The translations under genes and the position numbers were made by a program. The notes beneath the pieces were generated by a model. That model had not been told where the DNA came from, did no database searches, and worked only from the letters and a program-made list of their open reading frames with translations. Shown one piece after another: positions 53,201 through 57,956 of a stretch of DNA of 57,956 nucleotides (positions are counted from its first letter, which is position 1; each line of letters begins with the position of its first letter). This DNA is from Parachlorella kessleri (Eukaryota; Chlorophyta; Trebouxiophyceae; Chlorellales; Chlorellaceae), in contig BBXU01000082.1 of the NCBI GenBank assembly GCA_001598975.1, positions 1 through 57,956 on the forward strand. Reading direction: 5' to 3'.

Positions 53201-56200
53201 CACCAGCTCCGTCCAAAAGGAGCGCACAAGCCAAGCCTGCAACACAAACCACCGCGATGCCACCCAGTTTGAAAGGTGACACATCAAAGCGGCCTCCAAG
53301 CAGATGACAGCCACTCACCGGACCCACTCCTCCACCCGGGCTGCCACCGTCCGCAAGACCTCCATGCTCTTCTGGGGGTAGCGCCCCACAGCGGTTTCGC
53401 CGCACAGCATGAGGGCATCTGCTCGCTGCCGCACCACGTCTGCAATGTCGCTGACCTGCAGGGCCGGGAAAGCGTGCTTCAAATAGTGGTATCGAGTGTG
53501 CCAACCTGGCTATGGCGCTGTCTGGCAAACCAGGTACCAAGGGAGCAGGCTATGCGGATGGGAGAGCAGAAAGAGTGTACAAACGAACTGACCAGGGCGA
53601 TCGCCGCCTGCCGCTTTTCAACAACTGCCAACAGCTGGGAAACCCCGTTCAACTTTGTAACTCGTTCACGGCAGGCGAATGACATCCAGTGCTAAATGTA
53701 CAAAAAATGCGCCCCTGGGCACCACTGCATTGCAAGAATTAGATAAAACCCACCCACGCCAATGCGACCTTCAACATTTAGTGCCCCTCCCCTAACCATG
53801 ACGTTGACAACAACAACCTGCCAGCCCGATATGTTTGTGACTACCACCCCTGCGCCGCAGTGCCTTCTCTCACCCCTCCCTACCTCCGCTCGTGTGGGTG
53901 TCGGCAACTCGTGCATGGACTGCAGCAGCTGTGAGGCTACAATGACCGGCTTGCCCATCTGCCGGCAGCGCACGACAATCTCCTTCTGCACGCTGGGCAC
54001 ATCCTCCAACGGAATCTGCGCGCCTGCAGGAACAAGCGGCCACGCACAGTGCCAGACTGGAGCGTTTACAGACGAAGCTTGGCTGCCAGAAACTTCCAAA
54101 CACACAAATGGTGTATCCAGAGGGGCTACTGCATGTGCCCCAGTTCCCGACAAGTGCTCAGGTGCCTATCTAGCGCTCCCAGCCGAACATTGCGACTTGC
54201 ACAAGAGGAGACGGGTGGCTTTTACTACGTCACTGTACCCATGCAGCAGCCCCTAGGGTCCTGCTACAGCCACTTAAGCATCTGGCTCACCAAGGTCCCC
54301 TCGGGCCACCATTACGCCATCGGAGGCGTCCACAATCTCCGGCAGGTTGGGTACCGAGTCATAGCTCTCAATCTGCAGGGTACCGCACAGGACACAGGCC
54401 ACCGGCGTTGCCACCATACTAGGCAGTGACATGCGGATGCTGCCTGGCAAGGGGGCCAGCAACAGTGGCAATGACACCCAACACATGGGTTCTGCCAGCC
54501 GAAAAACCTTTTCTTTTGGGTGTTCTGAAACCTACAGCCCACATGGCAATCTCTGAACCAGCCAGCCGTGACATCCCGCCCTCCTGCTCCCCTGACACAC
54601 CTTAGCCACCACCTCGATCTGCTTGTTGGCGCGGCTCTGCACGTAGCTCTTCAGGTTGGTGATCACGTCCGCGTTCTTCACAAAGCTGATGGCGATGAAG
54701 TCCACGCTGTTCCGTATGCCAAAGTCGATGTCCAGCCAGTCCTTGGCGGAGATGACAGGCAGCATGGAGTTGGAGGCGCGCAGGGTGTGGCCGCTGCGCC
54801 GGAAGGTGAGGTTTGCACGAGAGAGGATGAGGCCGGGGTCGATCACTCGGCAAGTGGCGTCAGGGCCAAACTTGTTGACGACCTCGAAGGCCACCATGCC
54901 GCCGTCCACGATAATGTGGTCGCCAGGCTGCAGGCAGGGGGCGAGTGACGAACTTGAGGGCAAGGCTGGCAAGCTTGGCAGGTGACGTCCCAGCCAGCCG
55001 TGCAACCTGTGGGGACGAGCTTACTCCAGTCCAGCAGGGTCTTCATCGGCAGAGCTGCAGCTCTGGCAAGGCTGTGTTGCGAAAGGGCCCCCAGGAGGCA
55101 ATATCAATGAGCGGCATGCTGTGCCGGGCAACTTCTCAAACTATAGGCGCAACAAACGATGAGAGTCAATGTTGGGCAAGTCACAGGCCGCAAGGATGGA
55201 AGACTGTTATCAGGGGGTGGGATTGCAGCCTCTACATCAGCTGCTAGTGCTGGTATGAGCTTGCCAGGCAGCAGGCAACCCTCCAGCGGGAGACTGCGCT
55301 AGCACTGGCGTAAGGACACACTCTCACTTCCCCCAAACACGGATGCTCCCATCAGAGGTACAGATGACAGCACAGCCTCCCCTCTCAGTTATGATCGGCA
55401 AGGCAGGACCGGTACGGCCACTAACCATAATGTCCTCAATGAAGCTCTGGTATGACACGCTGATGACAGGGCCGGAGCAGGTGGAGGGGTCTCGCACCGT
55501 AAACACAAACTCGTCGCCAATCTACACAGCAGCTTTGCAGGGTGAAGCCAACACCTAACCCCTGCCTGGGCGGTAGGCACTAGCCCAACAGCACCTCTGG
55601 TTGCAGACGAGCAAGCCGAGCAGTGGGCGGCATAAACCCCATACCACCGGCAGCCCCAGGCTCCGGGGTCCCCCCAAACCCTCAACAGCATAGCAGCATG
55701 CATCTCTTGTTTGAGTGAACAATGCTTGGTGATGCCCCTGCATAGCTTTCGAGGCCTTGCAGCCGCAAAAGAAAGAGCCGGCATGAGAGACATCCCAAGC
55801 CATCCTTACCCACACGCTGCCACTGCTTAAGAACCCGCATGAGCGCACAAAGTCACCTTTCCACCACACCACACGTCATTCTAATACATGAAACATACAC
55901 TCACACACCTCAGCTTTGAGAGGCTCTGCCAGCTCCATGGTATGCACTTCAGATCCCTCAGTGTCTAACATGATGGCCACGCTGAACCTGCAAAAACAGC
56001 GCTGATACTTAGAAAGCTGTAGACGGTAAGTTCTAGGCAGTAGCCCACCAAAGGGACTGCCGTTAAAATCCCGCCCCAACACCTACTTTTGCCTAGGACT
56101 AAAAACAAGCAGCTGCCAAGACAGGAGAGATCCAGGAACTGTAGGCTCCACATGGGTGCCTCCCAGGCAGGCTGCGTTGCCGCCCCATCTCACCCCTTGT

Positions 56201-57956
56201 CCTTGTTGAGCTTGCGGATGCGCTCAATGACTTGGGAGTGCCACTCGTGAGTGCCGTGGCTCATGTTCAGCCTGCATGCCAGAGGCTCGCAGTCAGGTAA
56301 GGAGGCTAAGCACTGCTGGCAAGCCACAGGCCTGACCAAAGCAGCATAGGCAGCGGCTAGGGGGTTGAGGAATCAAGTAGCTACCATGGCTGCCTTGGTG
56401 TCAGTGGTGGCCGTGAGGGGCAGCATCTCGCGACAGAGCAACAAATTGGATCAGCATGATAAGAAGGCACCATACGGCCGCCACACAAACTTTCGCTGCT
56501 GCCTTAGCTCGCACACCCAGCTCTTCCTTTCAATAAGGTGTCAACTGACAAGGAGCGCTTTGCACCCCAAGTGCAGCCCTGCCGTCATTTGCCGCTGCAC
56601 AGGAGGAGTATGAGGGTCACTTTTCTGAAGTTTTTGCCATCTACAGCTCCATACATGCCGTCAGCTTCCCACGTGCCCCCCCCCCCCTCCCCTCCCCGGG
56701 CTATACCCAGGACTGCTTGAAAAGAAACCCGGCTATCTAGGTCCACACAGGCCACTTGCACCTTCCCTCTTCCCTCAGAAAGGGCTACTATGACACTTGC
56801 CTCGCAATGTTCATGCCTTCCAGGGCCATAACCTCCAGCATCTCAGGGCTGCAGCATGCCGGCCCGATGGTGGCGACTATCTTGGTCCTCCTAGTGGACC
56901 TAGGCCCTGCGCAATCTCACCTCTACAACCTTAGGCTGCTATGAGGAGTGACCGTGTAGCTTTCTTGGGTGTCCTAGGCAGGTCCCGAGCACGTCCCGAC
57001 GCTGCCAGAGGACATTTATCCTAAGGATTGCAAGATAAAGAGAGACCCAAGACAGGTCAGCACCACTGACGCTTGGCACCATAACAAGCCAAGCTGGCAA
57101 CATTCCATGGGACGACACGTTGCAACCTGGCTGGCAGTGCAGTTATAGACTACCTTCCTCAAGGCACAACTTTGTGGAGACTGATCAGCTTGCTTCCCCA
57201 AAGTAAAAGCCGGGGCACCTGCCACCCACTGAGCTACGCACCGTTTTCACTGAGCTCCTTGGCCAAGGCAAAATCTACATCCAGGTCTGATGCCCTGGGT
57301 GAGCCGGGAGGAGAGGCGCTTCCAGGGCTGGAAGGCTGCACTTCAGTGGAGCTCAGGGCTTGCTGGCTTACCGAGGCTGCTGTCGCTGCTTCTGGGCTAG
57401 CCACTGCCGTGGGCTTCCGAGCCGACACAGGTTGAAGCCTGAGAGCGTGCTTTGGTGCTCGCTGAGGCTTGATGGACACAGCCTTAGGTCGAAAACTGAA
57501 AGGTGGCAGGGTGCACTGTCTGCTGCACGCCTGCATTGTGGGGTGGTCCGCCAGCATACTGGCAACAACTCCCGTGCTGTTGATGTGCTCCCTCTATCAC
57601 AAGAACAAGATACACTACTACTGAAACTGTCCTGCGGTGTATCTGTCCTGGGATCGTGGGATCACGTTGCTGCAAGAATCCTGCCAGGGTCCTGTTGGGT
57701 ATGGTATCGGGGTTTCCTCCGAAATCCACATTTACTCTTGCGCCCTCACTATGAACCAGGGGCGGGACAGAGTAAGGACAGTTCCAGGCAATGGTATTGG
57801 AAGGGTGAGGCCCTTGGCCGTCTCTGTCAATATCCCAGGTTATCTACAGGGCGTCGAATACCGGGCTGTGGCAGAGGCAGCGGCCAGAGTGATAAGGGTG
57901 CATCTTTTGTCAAGCTGGGTACCCCCTAGTTAGAATGGACCTATTTTCAGAAGGGT

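Overview
The window is nuclear DNA of a photosynthetic eukaryote, most likely a chlorophyte green alga; a trebouxiophyte is a guess from gene style. The evidence is a chlorophyll a/b-binding protein of the LHCII type, a plastid-type pyruvate kinase, a starch-binding (CBM20) protein with a plastid-like leader, and mitochondrial and secretory housekeeping genes. All are GC-rich and split by many short spliceosomal introns (GT-AG plus a notable share of GC-AG; acceptors usually CTGCAG). There is no operon structure, CRISPR array or tRNA that I could recognise. I built gene models by reading exons in both strands and requiring splice phases to close. LHCII, the SDR, CBM20, NSF, DLST, RIT1 and pyruvate kinase close from start to stop. 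The RNA-binding protein and the amidohydrolase also close in phase, but the first's start and the second's last exon are uncertain.

Layout. 257-714 (+): C-terminal end of a family-8-type glycosyltransferase. 2209-4645 (-): LHCII protein, 8 exons. 5772-7215 (-): atypical SDR, 5 exons. 9611-13638 (-): three-RRM RNA-binding protein, 8 exons. 14476-14991 (+): short protein resembling the C-terminus of Arp2/3 subunit ARPC2. 15713-20092 (-): cytosine-deaminase-type amidohydrolase, 10 exons, with a possible C-terminal membrane anchor. 20504-24596 (+): unrecognised protein with a signal peptide. 25079-25532 (-): decayed coding fragment. 25966-27341 (+): CBM20 protein, 4 exons. 28083-34937 (-): NSF, 18 exons. 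35312-39184 (+): 2-oxoglutarate dehydrogenase E2 (DLST), 10 exons, divergent from NSF across 374 bp. 40152-43650 (+): RIT1-type initiator-tRNA A64 ribosyl-phosphate transferase with large insertions. 45185-50777 (-): SANT plus two-GATA-finger nuclear regulator. 51811-57557 (-): plastid pyruvate kinase, alpha-type, 13 exons.

The genes belong to separate pathways (light harvesting, plastid glycolysis and starch, TCA cycle, vesicle fusion, translation control, nucleobase-type deamination, transcription and RNA regulation), as expected for a eukaryotic chromosome segment. They are not one system. The most unusual elements are: a dispersed composite repeat with conserved 72 bp then about 100 bp spacing, found in intergenic and intronic sites and always in + orientation; a possible alternative terminal exon in NSF that would give a D1-only protein; the possible membrane anchor on the amidohydrolase; the SANT/GATA/GATA architecture; and six GC-AG introns.
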